From contig ML133402.1 in assembly GCA_003864495.1 (NCBI GenBank), positions 1,227,867 through 1,291,866 of the forward strand: a stretch of DNA of 64,000 nucleotides, given 5' to 3'. The notes under the pieces were generated by a model. That model did no database searches. It had not been told where the DNA came from and was given only the letters and a program-made list of their open reading frames with translations. The DNA comes from Nemopilema nomurai (taxonomy: Eukaryota; Cnidaria; Scyphozoa; Rhizostomeae; Rhizostomatidae). Of the stretch, positions 1 through 10,869 are shown piece after piece; position 1 is the first letter of the stretch; the number at the start of each line of letters is the position of its first letter. The position numbers and the translations under genes are program-made.

Positions 1-239
1 CAAGCTAAAAAAAATTGTACTATGGCCTATTTCGACAGTTTGATCGATTTGATCTGAAATCAGAAAGCTGCCAGACTTAATGCAGTCATTAACTATGTAT
101 AACCAGTCATGAAAAAGAGCGAATCAGTCATTTGATGGCAAACTCAAAGCATCTACATTAACAGACTTTGAGGAAAAAAAAATTACACCGACGGGCTGCA
201 TACATTCAGGTTAAGTTTTAATACTTTTAAGAAAGATAC

Positions 240-3200
240 CTGCAGTGCTGATTCCATTCCTGAAATTTTCTTCATCAGCTTCTTTGACACTTGTGCAGAA
301 AAATCCTTTTGCTCGTTGAGAAAATCGTTAATGGACCAAACTCTCGATGCTGCCATTTCCTCATCAAAAAAGCTCAGCTGCTTGATCTTCTCGATGTTAT
401 TAGCGAGTCCTTCTGACACCAACTTTTGGACCTTCTCGACGGTTTTCTGCAATTTCTGGATTGCAACATGACACTGCAAAAACGCAACGAAGATGAAAAG
501 AGCGCGAGGTGGAATGGGTAGAGAGAGGACACGGAGGTGACAGCAATCAAAAGAATGCTGTAAGGGCAAGAAAAAAGTTAGCAAGAAGTGAGAGCATGGA
601 AGCAAAGAAGCAAATAAGGAAGATAAAGAAAAGAGAAAAAAGGGAAAAAGGGGAAAATGAAAATGCATCTGATAAAAAGACCAAATACGAAGTGAGAGAA
701 TGGATACTTAAAGCCCACAAAGATCTATAAGCAGAAAGAACTGCACTTTAGCATCTGAAAACAACTCATAGGTTTTTTGGCAGTTTTTCAAAATTGCAAA
801 CTGTAATTAACTTTTATTCATTGCAGGGGCAAGCATCCTCAATTATAATCCGTAATAAAATTTTCTCCCTGATAATTCTTAAATAAGACCCATAATGATA
901 CAATGATGATCAACCAAATTGAATACCTGATGAAGATAAGCATCGATGTTCAGCGAGCTCCATGTCAGAGTGGACAAACCCGGCTGCAAGTGGTACAAGA
1001 TGGACTCCGTGAGTGGAGCCATCAACTTTTGTAGAGGCATTGGGACATTTTCGCAAACCTCATTGTAAAGTTGTATAATCCAATGGAGCTTGTGATAATA
1101 ATTTTTGAACCGTATCTCCTAGGGAAAGTAATTTAAACCAAATAAAATGCGTAGAATCGTAGGCAACTACCAAACACTGGAAAGTGTTTAAGACAAGACA
1201 TATTTGATTGAGTGACGTCATTCTCAAAGTTATTACAGATCCCATTTCTGCGTTGCGACTTATGTCTTTTCAGGACGTGCAAGTAAAAAATCGCTTAGTT
1301 GAAAAAAGCTTAATATAGCGATGGAAAGATTGAATTTGTTTGCAACAACTAAATGCATCATTCTGACTTCAAGAGAATAAACAACGACACATGTACGAAG
1401 ACAAGACACTCCAAACTGGAAGCTCATATGCACGCTTCAATGTTGTGAAACCGTGCAATATACGAACATGGGGAAAACAAAGCAAAAAAGAATATAATCT
1501 ACGTACCTGCTGTGAGATTTCGACTGCAGAGGCAGGTATAGATATGTTCAGTCGTTTCATCCACCTCACTTCATTCATAATCTCAATTACGCTACCGACG
1601 GGAAAATACGGTCATGAGAAAACAGGCGCAAGAAATGCTCCTACGAACAAAACACGTGTCGAATCTAATGCAGTCTCGACACAACGCTACGAAAATACAC
1701 GGGACGATACTTTGGGATATTATCGCTTTCAAATAATTATTGATATAACAGAATTTGATTACTAAAAAGTGGCAATAAATGATTACATTGGTGTAGCGGG
1801 TTCAAACATTTAAAACATACTTTATCAGGAAAAGGGATTTTCAACCTGCTTTGCAACTTATTTAAGAAAAATAAGGGCATATATCGTAAAAGAAACCTTT
1901 TTTCTACGTTGACTTCAACTTTGCGATCATCGTTTAGTCGTAGAAGCGATGCTTTAAGACAGACTTTGACAGCATCGATTTGCGATCTCCAGGAAATCAA
2001 GAGCAGTTCTTCAAATTTAACCAAAACAGCAGCTAAACGATTGTAGTACTTGACAACACGACTGAAATCCTGCCAAAAATTCAAGAGGGTTATTACATCG
2101 AGAAATTACATTTAAAGTGCAAATCACTAACAAATCTAAATTCTTTTTTATCCAGTTCTCTCAACAATTCTTAAAAAACTAATCCTTGTGTTTTGAATAA
2201 CACCCAGTATATTCGATGGATATTATTGAAATACTTTTCACTTGAACAAGACTCTTCTAGCATACCCGTGATACTGTGAAATATGTTTGCTGAATCATGC
2301 ATCAAAATAGTTTATAATATTAACGACCAAAGCCGATAATGGTCAAACACACAAAGACAAAATGCAACTGAGGACATGAGCTACGGTACTAAAATTACAT
2401 CATGACAGAGTTAGGTTTTGAAATACAGCCCGAAAATTTTCACACATATTAATTACCGAGCTACTGTCAACAATAGCATAGTCAGAATAATCATGATTTA
2501 ACTGGTCATTAAAGTTGCACGCCCTCGCAACTCTGAAAGGTGCACCTAGATTACGACACTCCCAAATTGATAACGGAGTAAATAAATAGCAGTAAAGAAA
2601 AACCTTCAAAGCTGTAAGAAATTTAACGTCTTTGAACACTTTCATGGGCTCTTCGATCTTTCTGAGAAGGCCACGTGACCAGAATATTGAGCCAGCCACC
2701 CTTGGAGAGTTTCTCGCTATCTGTGGGTTTTCCTAGCAATGAATATACAGCAGTAAGTCGAGGATTGAAGAAGATGCCAATAAACCAAATGCATTTGAAT
2801 GATAACAAGGCCGAGAGGCCTCAGTTATGAGAAACCCTCAGTAATTATTGTTTCACATGCAAGAGGTTTTGTTATGATTCTAAAACAAGTCAAACTACTC
2901 TACATTGGGCAACCTTAAATCCTTCCAGCCTTCTACAAGGAGAGAACACCTCGCACTATTTCGTTAAAATTTTGCCGTCTGATGTTCACAGGCTCCGATT
3001 GGATGCTCAATGAGCACATAAAATAATTGACTGTTATAGAATATTCAGGACTAATGAATAAGAGACTGTCCAAAGCCCTCTCCAATGTCTTTTTGCGGGG
3101 ATTGTATTTGTACTGCCTTGCTATTTGCCGAAAGAAAAATTTCTCATTTTCCCACAATAGTTCATGCAACATTTAAGCTGCATAAGGTCCCGATACTTAA

Positions 3201-6200
3201 AAGGCAAGCATTTTACTTTTGGGCAACCGAGGCATTGATGAATTTCCGAGGCATTAGCTGCAACGATCTGTGGTTTTACGATAAGATGCTTTGATGCTAA
3301 AATAATACTGACAGGAAATTAGCTTTCGACACTCGCACTGCACTTGGCTTCCACCAATAGTTGCAGGCAAAAGGAAAAAATCAGGCTTTTGCATTCCATG
3401 CTGTAGATAATTACTAGATTCACTAGATTGAGAGTTAAGCAAGGCAACAAGTAGACTTGCGGTCGCAAGGCCTTTTGCGAGCGTCTGTTTATGAAAACAT
3501 GTTGACACTGAGATGGGCTCATTCCAAGGCCACTTTTAAGAAATGTACTTCTAAACCAACGGCTTGAAAGAACCGTCGATTAGAAATGCTCATCAAATTG
3601 TCGGCTCACATGTACACTTACAAGGGTACAACACGGATTATTCTTGGTGCCTCATTGTTTAAAGAAAACTCTTTCTCTCAAGAATCTACCGACTTTTATT
3701 GTCTTTACTCACTAGAGGGAGTTAGTTAGTAAATCTTATCTAATGCGGTGGTCCACCGAACCAGCATTGTCTTGAACAAGAATTGCATTGTCAGTATACG
3801 TGAATGGCGATAATAAAACTCCCAGCCACTTATTCAGAGTTGCAATATCGAAATGATGGCAGAGTCAAGTTGACCCTGTTCAACTCAGAGCCGGTCGTTC
3901 CGCTAAGAAGTTAAACAAATGTTGATTGACAAAAATATAGAAGCGTTGTTCGTGTTCTTAGGGCACGCCACTGATCGCTATAAAAGACTGGATCGAGCTT
4001 CTATTGTTTCAAACTGAGGTCAATGTTGCTTCAGACTGAGTGTGGGCCTACATAAGAAAACGGTGGACCTACATGTCAAGTTAAGTTATTGGGTGTAAAG
4101 TTGAAAAACAGACGAGAACTGTAACTATAGAAATTTCCCAACGTCCGTTTAGCTCTCATGTCGTTTCCTTTCGGTGATCGCGGTGAACAGTGGGTCCCAC
4201 GATTCTAGGGCCTAATCAAATTTGGCGGGCCTTGATTCTCGTGTGGGTCAAACAATAAGAAGCTCGATCCAGTCTTTTATGGAGATCAGTTGGGCACGCC
4301 CCTCCCCTTTGCGATGCAATGGCATCAGGATACGACTAGGGGTGGTTATATTTTTAACTGGACCCAGGACTTATCTGCAATGAGAGCTGTCACATAAACA
4401 GAGAGTTTATTGGGAAGTTTTTACGAAATAGAAATATCGGTGATCATATGACTGAATGCAAATGTGGTTGTCAGTGCGGAAAACTTGCGTCGCCCGCATC
4501 CTTTTTATAAAAACCAAAACAAAGCTATAGTAGGCCATCCGGCACAGTAACAAGAAGAATTTCCTAAGCAGGACCCTAGATTCAGGCTTATCGTTGTCCA
4601 TTGAGTAGCAACAGTTATTTTAAAACCACTATTAACGTGGTATTTCGAATTGATAAGCAATCGAACCGTAGCCGGACTCTTTACCATACTTTAGAACTCT
4701 CAATACCCATCTACGTGTATTCAAGGAGATGACGAAAAAACTTAGTCGCAGGAGCAGATGTCGGTCGTTACCATCTTGTTACCGATTGCAGTGTTGGCTG
4801 CTTACAACTCAATTTGAGTTTGATTAGTTTCCTGGATCTCCAACCCTGGATCTCGAACCCTGGATCTCGAACCCTGGATCTCGAACCCTGGATCTCGAAC
4901 CCTGGATCTCCAACCCTTGATCTCGAACCCTGGATCTCCAACCCTTGATCCCGAACCCTGGATCTCGAACCCTGGATCCCGAACCCTGGATCCCGAACCC
5001 TGGATCTCGAACACTGGATCTCCAACCCTGGATCTCGAACCCTGGATCTCGAACCCTGGATCTCCAACCCTGGATCTCGAACCCTGGATCTCGAACCCTG
5101 GATCTCGAACCCTGGATCTCCAACCCTGGATCCCGAACCCTGGATCTCGAACCCTGGATCTCGAACCCTGGATCTCCGAACCCTGGATCTCGAACCCTGG
5201 ATCTCGAACCCTGGATCTCGAACTAAACTGATTCGATAAGAAAGCATACTTTTGACACTCCACGTGCTAAAATTTAATCACCTCAATGCAAAGAAATACT
5301 AAGCCTTTAAGGTAATGGGTGAAACAGATTGCACTCAATGGTAAATTCCGTAGATAACTCTTCGCTATGTAAAGCATCACAGGCTGAACCTTTGTGTCCT
5401 GAATATGTACGTACGTGAGAATGACAATAATATTGAAAAAGCATGGGAAAGTAGGATGGAAAAGCATTTAATAATTGATTTTAGTCTTTGAACGTTTCAA
5501 TGCATAATTTTGAAAAAACCGGCTGGACTTCAATGCGTATATTGATTTCAGCTCGGCGAATATAGAACCTAACATAAAGGTTGAATTAAATCAAGATTGC
5601 TTGACTAACCTTATGCTGTTCATAAGTTTCTTTGACTTCATCTAAATCTTTTTCGTATCCAACAAATGCTTCAATATACTTCTCAGAAAGAACTGGACGA
5701 AGGCCCAAACGTGCAATCACCGGCTTAAAGCTGGAGAGGAGGGAACAAGCATCAGTTTTGAGGTATTCAAAAGACCTTGAAGAAATATCATCTCAAGATG
5801 ACACAAATATTGCTAATTATTGGAATTCAGAAAAGTTTTCTAATAACTCCAATCGTTTTCAATTGTGTTTAAAAACTCAGAAGAAAGCAATTTTTAATAT
5901 TTTCTACCTTTTTAAAATATCGAGTGCTTTGTTAGTGTTCCATTTCATTTGAAAAACATCCTGCAGTGAAAAAAACTACATTACAATGCTGTAACAAAAT
6001 AGATACATTTAAAGGATGGTTCAAATTAAGTTGGTTCATCTTTCACTAGGAAGAATGCATCCAGCAACAGAAGATGTTTAAGCAATATAGAATTAATGTG
6101 AAAATATAAAGCATGGGATAAAGAGGAGAACAGCATTAAATTGTGGGTCTTTACAACATCATCATCGAGATATGAAGGAGCCCGCTAAAAACAATTTTGA

Positions 6201-9200
6201 CAATTTTCCACTAGTCAGACAGAAAATTTGATCAAGGGGTTCCTGCTTCGATGGGTCACCAGGTGTTTAAGAATTCGAAATTTCAAGACCTTTTCTTTGT
6301 TTATGTGTGTTGCGCGTGGATAATGAAATGATAATTGTTTCACTCTGATTGGGATAAGGATGCAATCGGTATAAAGAGAGTGAGTAGTATGGAAAAGGAG
6401 GCTCTTTCAAGAAGGTCTCTACAAGCACCGACAATGCAAAACAACATTACAAACCTTGATATATTCTATGATGAACTTCTCAATGACTGCCACTTTGACA
6501 ATGAAATCAGCATAAAGAGTTTCGAAATGGCTCTTTGCTTTGCCGTCAATTGTTAGAAAAGTGTCTGCTTTCATATTGCTTTTCAAAAGCTCCTTCAATT
6601 CTCCGACATAATTGTTAAGGACCGTTGATACACCTTCAGCTGGTTCAAGGGTCTTTGTATCCGGAGTATCCAAGCCACTTTCATTTACCAAAAACTCATC
6701 TTCATCTTAAAAAAGCCATTATTCTAATTCGTAACCAAGATCACATAGACATCATAGTTGGTAAGGAAGGGGGAGGGAGAACGTAGAAACAGAAAGTAGT
6801 TTAAAAGAACAATTTGGTTATAAAAAATAACAAGAACTAAACATAATTATATAAAATTGCAAAGCGTTAACTACAAGACAAACGATAATTTTTCTTAACA
6901 GGTTATTAGGGTGTGTTCACCCAAATATAACAAGGTCGCAAATCTTGAAGCGGCCACAGGGAAAGTATACTATGACATCAAGCAACGTCGCAAGTAACAT
7001 TGTTTGAAGGTAGCCCCCACTATGAGCCCCCTAGTGTTGGACGAAAATCCTAACAAATACAAGTTAAAAACCAGCAATGCATGTATTTTCCGTTTCAGAA
7101 GACTCAACAATTTAAATTAAAAGTTAAAAATCCCATTCACCTTCCTCTTTGATTTCTTTCAGTGTTTCATCGGGTACTTCAGTTGCCCCCGGCCTCAGTG
7201 GTTCCCTGGAAGCGCTATTCTCCCCTTTCAAATGGCGCCTTGCAGGGTCCAGTATGGGTAGGCCCCCGGCAGAAGCTCTCAGTTGAGAAAACTGTTTCAT
7301 CGTGTCGATGATGTCGATAAGGTTGTGAACACGATGAGCGAACAGATCGAAATACCCCATTATTGCCTCTTCGTCAGTGAATGCAATGCCGGAGAGGACC
7401 CCCGATGCAACCGAGGCCGCTCCAAGCCTGCCTCGTTCGGAAGCTGCAACACAAATGACAGTTTAGATTTCCTCTTTTGCCAGTTGTACGTATATTACTC
7501 AATGCAAACACATAAATAAACTAGCTTGAAATCAGTAACTAGTAGAAAAGAAGCAGCCATTCAAAAAGAAGCAGTCCCTATGCGATCTTAAGGTCTTTCG
7601 CATGCCTGTGTGCGAAGTTTAAAATTTTAGCCAAGAAACTAAATCTATGAAATCAAGATAGCATCCATAGACAACTTGAAATCAAAGTAGTAAAATGACA
7701 AATAGATAAACCCTTGGTATTCTGACTGATTCTTTGCAATCTCCAAAGACTATATTGGTATAAAGCAACAATCAGGGTCTTCCGTCTAATACGTCTTTAC
7801 TTACAATGTAGAGGTGGCGAAACGTTCAACGTATTCCCTTTGCTAGAAGCAACACTTATGTTCCCGAGACTGGGAGACGTGTATTTCTTTATCGTATTCC
7901 CAAAGGATGCTGCAGGAACGTGCTGCAGAGCATGTGATCCACCGAGGGAATCCTTCAAGTGCCGTATCTGGTCACGGTATTGTTTATGTAGCTGCAAGCA
8001 GGAGCGCAGAGTGGAGAGGAAATCCCAGGAGGCTAAATCGTCATTCGCTGTCCCTTTCTTTGATTTCATAGAAGACTCCGAAGCGACATGATTTGTGCCA
8101 TTTATGTCGCTTTTGATTGCGTTCCACAACGATACAGTAGAGTCTTGCTTGCCAAATCGCTTGACATACAAATTTATCACTCGCCGGCAGCCGATCACAA
8201 GCTGGTTGGTTATCTAGAAATTAGACAGGAAATCAAACCAACTACAACGGCATTCAAGAATATGGATGAACTTCAATTATGTATATTAAGTTACATTTTC
8301 ACTTCTAGATGGGTGCTATTTTTGAGTAAAAATGTTATCACTAAGTAGTTTTGAGTTTGAATTTTTAGCAAATTGAGAGACAGGGCTCCATTTTTCAGTA
8401 CTACCATTCGCAACGAATATTCAAACAAAATGATTTAGATTCAGGCAATAAATGAGTATTTGCGAAGTTTTGCCTTGAAAGTCAAAGAGAACAGATAAGC
8501 TGAAAAGAAATTATAATGCAATGGGCGTAATTCAACTTATGACATCATATTGAAAAATTCAACGGTTAGCAAACGATCAAAAGATATTCAGCACTTGAGA
8601 AAACTGTCCTTTATGCAGGACTTTCGTAGTTAGAAAGTATTAGTTTACGAGCCAGAATGCAACTTAAAAAGAACTAGAATGAGTACAAAAAGTTACTTAA
8701 TATTTGAGGTCAACATGCAGCTCATATCGAATTTTCCCATTCTAATTAGTTTGCTCGTCCCAAGCAAAATGCTTCATGATTCTTAATAACAGAATGAACA
8801 AAGAAAAGTATGCAAATTTACCTTTGCTAAAACTATTCCAAGGTAACCGCTTCTGGCATAGAACTTTGATATGTTGTCCATTTGTCGAATTGCTGCAGTA
8901 ATGGACGGGAGCACAGCATGAGCTATTTGCAACGGAGAGATATCATCGTAAAGCTGGTCAAAGTATCGCCGTAATGATTCCAGGTACTTCACTTTATCCT
9001 TTGTATCATTTATGGCATCAGTCAACCTACAGGAAATCAATAAACAACTTGCATTTAATGCCAAATGGTGCACTTACTAAAATGTGTGCCATTGGCATGG
9101 TTAGATAATTTTAACAAACTTTACTATGATAGCTAATGGTCAATCACCTGTTGCTTAGATTTGCTGTGAAATGACAATATATGCTACCCATTTGGAAAAG

Positions 9201-10852
9201 ATTTTCTAGGAATTAGTCCTTAACACAAATGCCTAGCACAAGATAGTGCGCTCAAAATGTGACTCAATGATCAGATAACATGATCTTCTTGAAATCATAA
9301 GAACAGCCCATAAGCACCATTTCACACATTGTTCTTTTGCAAAATCTAATGTTGCACCACTTCAAACTTCTGCATTAAACGCAAAATGTAAATAGAGCAA
9401 GATCTGGATAGCACTGACCCTGCATCCACCATTTTCCACTTCTTCAGAACCCTTGATTTGGCAGTTATAAGAATTCCAATCACAGTTTTACATTCTTTGT
9501 TCTTCAGCTGGTCTGCCACACTCAGTAGCATTTTTTGCCTTCTTTGCCAGATTTCTAGCTCAGATAATGGTCCACTAAAAACATCTGGCCTGCAACAAGA
9601 ATCAGTTCAAGCCCAATAAACAAGCTGAATTATTTCAACTTCAAACTAATACTGTTAACTTGCCTAAAGAGCTTCAATTTCAAGAAAAAAGAAATAGCTG
9701 TAAAAACTGAAGGAGTAAAGCATATTCACTGATGACATAAAATTCTGTCTACTTAGAATTCTCTTCAGTAAAACCTAGCTTCTGAGTTTGTTTGATTCCA
9801 TGAAAATTGTGATGGAAGTTTTAACTTGGTAGAGACATTTCTATCCATCTTGCCAACAGACCTGGACTTATGGTATGGTTATTATCTAAGTAAATATCAA
9901 GAAGTACAACATGTAGTTTCCTGTCTTCTCTTCCTTGGAAATGTAATTTTTCCAAAAAGGAAACAATAAGTTTAGCCAAGTTTGTAGAAACTTTCATCAT
10001 AATGCACTTGTTCATCATATGATACACCAACAAATGTTTGAATTTTTAGTCAAACAAGACTCAAATCAAATTAAAATAAAACTAAAAAATCAAATCAAAA
10101 TTTTCAAGAAACGTCTAAAGCTCTATACCGTTCATCAAGAGCCTCTGATAGAAGTGTTTCAATGGTCTGCATCCAGTCTTGGACAAGAAGCTCATACTCA
10201 TTGATAAGAGCAGGATTGAGAGTCAGCAACCTACTCTGCTTGAGTTCATTGATAGTCTGCATATTAGGCCTTTTGAGAAGGTGATAGGGAACTGTGACGA
10301 TAGAAGCATATTCTTGCAATGTTGTTGAGTGCTTCTCGACCTGCATCAAGAACTCAACAACATCATGCTCATAGCATTCACCCCATCCAGATTGCGCCCG
10401 AAAGAAAGGCAAAAATGCACTTGACAAGAGACTTGAAAAAGCAGAAATTGTATTCTGCTTCAGCTCTAAAACGAAGACTTCTTTCTCCACTGCATTTGGT
10501 TCTATTTCATGACCAATGTCTGTGCGTATGAAAACCACACAAATGGAGTTCTCCAGCACTAGGTCTTTGAGCTTAAGGGCTGAAGTTGCAACATTTATTG
10601 CTGTATCTGAATGATCCTCTCCAGGTGCATTTTCATTTGGCTTTTGAGCGTAAAATATCAGCTTGTTGCCCCCAGTGGAGCTGATAAACTCATTTATGCT
10701 GTCAACAATGTCTTGATCAGCCAAGAAGTCCTCCACAAAATTTGCATATGAAGTGTTAAGTTGATCTGACTTAAAAGTCTGTTGTAGCTTTGTTGCTATC
10801 CACCAGTGTCGTTCATCCATCCTCAGAAACTTTTCATGATTCACAGTAGTAG
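240..10852 (-). CDS. DNAH: Axonemal dynein heavy chain, N-terminal tail (DNAH5/DNAH8-like), 5' part of gene
   Basis: This gene encodes the tail (DHC_N1 region) of an axonemal dynein heavy chain, the outer-arm motor of motile cilia; the tail dimerises and binds intermediate chains. Exons read: 10129-10852, 9419-9589, 8822-9026, 7805-8213, 7141-7443, 6455-6705, 5908-5960, 5610-5730, 2604-2732, 1908-2069, 1507-about 1581, 927-1118 and 240-473. GT-AG boundaries and phases agree at every junction from 10129 to 1908. Family signatures in order are DERHWW near the start, CVVFIRTD, GPLSELEIW, TDAINDTKDKVKYLE, ITNQLVIGC, NTNKALDILK, ARNSPRVAGSIFW, LRKIEEPM and LQPGLSTLTWSSLNIDAYL. These follow the DNAH5/8 order closely. 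Exons 7805-8213 and 7141-7443 carry Ser/Gly-rich inserts. About 1,000 residues are covered; the linker, AAA motor and stalk lie beyond the left edge. The join between 1908 and 1581 appears to lack about 7 residues (family motif FDPQ), so a microexon may be missed. Dynein identity is sure; the DNAH5/8 subclass is likely. Confidence 0.88.
927..1118 (-). CDS. DNAH: Dynein heavy chain exon with the QPGLxxLTWxSLNIDAYL block
   Basis: This 64-codon exon is in phase 0 at both ends and contains LQPGLSTLTWSSLNIDAYL, close to LQPGLAALTWTSLNIEAYL of DNAH5. It is followed by exon 240-473 (78 codons), which encodes the charged helical stretch that follows this block in the family, ending at a cag|gtatct donor. 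Confidence 0.9.
2604..2732 (-). CDS. DNAH: Dynein heavy chain exon with the conserved ARNxPxVAG block
   Basis: This 43-codon exon is in phase 0 at both ends. It holds ARNSPRVAGSIFWSRGLL followed by RKIEEPMKVF, the best conserved block of the DHC_N1 region (ARNQPPIAGKILWARQLF and RIQQPM in human DNAH5). It places this part of the gene about 900 residues into a heavy chain, well before the motor. Confidence 0.9.
3970..4291. mobile_element. Miniature inverted-repeat transposon with 9-bp target-site duplication
   Basis: A 322-bp element with terminal inverted repeats of about 45 bp. Both ends read ACTGATC then, after a short mismatch, ATAAAAGACTGGATCGAGCT when taken inward. It is flanked by the direct repeat GGGCACGCC at 3961-3969 and 4292-4300, a perfect 9-bp target-site duplication. 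It has no coding capacity. A 9-bp duplication with long terminal repeats is typical of Mutator-like elements; hAT elements usually make 8 bp. The superfamily is inferred. It sits in the dynein intron between the exons at 5610 and 2732. Confidence 0.85.
4832..5224. repeat. 14-bp minisatellite, about 28 copies
   Basis: Tandem array of the unit GGATCTCGAACCCT inside a dynein intron. Variant units carry TCTCC, TCTCG or TCCCG in the middle, some have CTTGATC for CTGGATC, and one 15-bp unit near 5174 has an extra C. Because 14 is not a multiple of 3 and the unit has no stop codon, long reading frames open on both strands encoding a 14-residue repeat. These are artefacts, not genes. Confidence 0.97.
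5908..5960 (-). CDS. DNAH: Dynein heavy chain 53-bp exon
   Basis: This short exon (DVFQMKWNTNKALDILK) lies between a tgcag acceptor and a gtagaa donor. It enters in phase 0 and leaves in phase 2, which is what is needed to join the exon ending 6455 (phase 0) to the exon starting 5730 (phase 2). Its NTNKALDILK matches NTNQALRMLK in DNAH5-type tails, so both family similarity and phase support it. Confidence 0.85.
10129..10852 (-). CDS. DNAH: Dynein heavy chain exon: most N-terminal coding exon identified
   Basis: This 724-bp exon encodes about 241 residues beginning TTVNHEKFLRMDERHWW and ending at a donor after LSEALDE. The frame is open only if the exon is entered in phase 1 at the acceptor ending 10853, or in phase 0 at an alternative acceptor ending 10866 (exon start 10865). 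An in-frame TAG lies just upstream, so a further 5' exon is needed unless translation starts at the internal ATG at 10818-10820 (MDERHWW). CVVFIRTD matches CVFFIRTD of DNAH5-type tails. Confidence 0.85.
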
Positions 10853-10869
10853 CTGTAAAGTTGAGCTAC

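Noticed and set aside
183..668. 161-codon minus-strand frame starting MHFHFPLFPFF
   Set aside because: Only 240-473 is the dynein exon; the N-terminal hydrophobic part is intron read-through upstream of the cag acceptor.
4768..5263. Long frames on both strands with 14-residue repeats (RDPGFEIQGSRSRV type)
   Set aside because: They are translations of the 14-bp minisatellite; all frames stay open because the unit has no stop.
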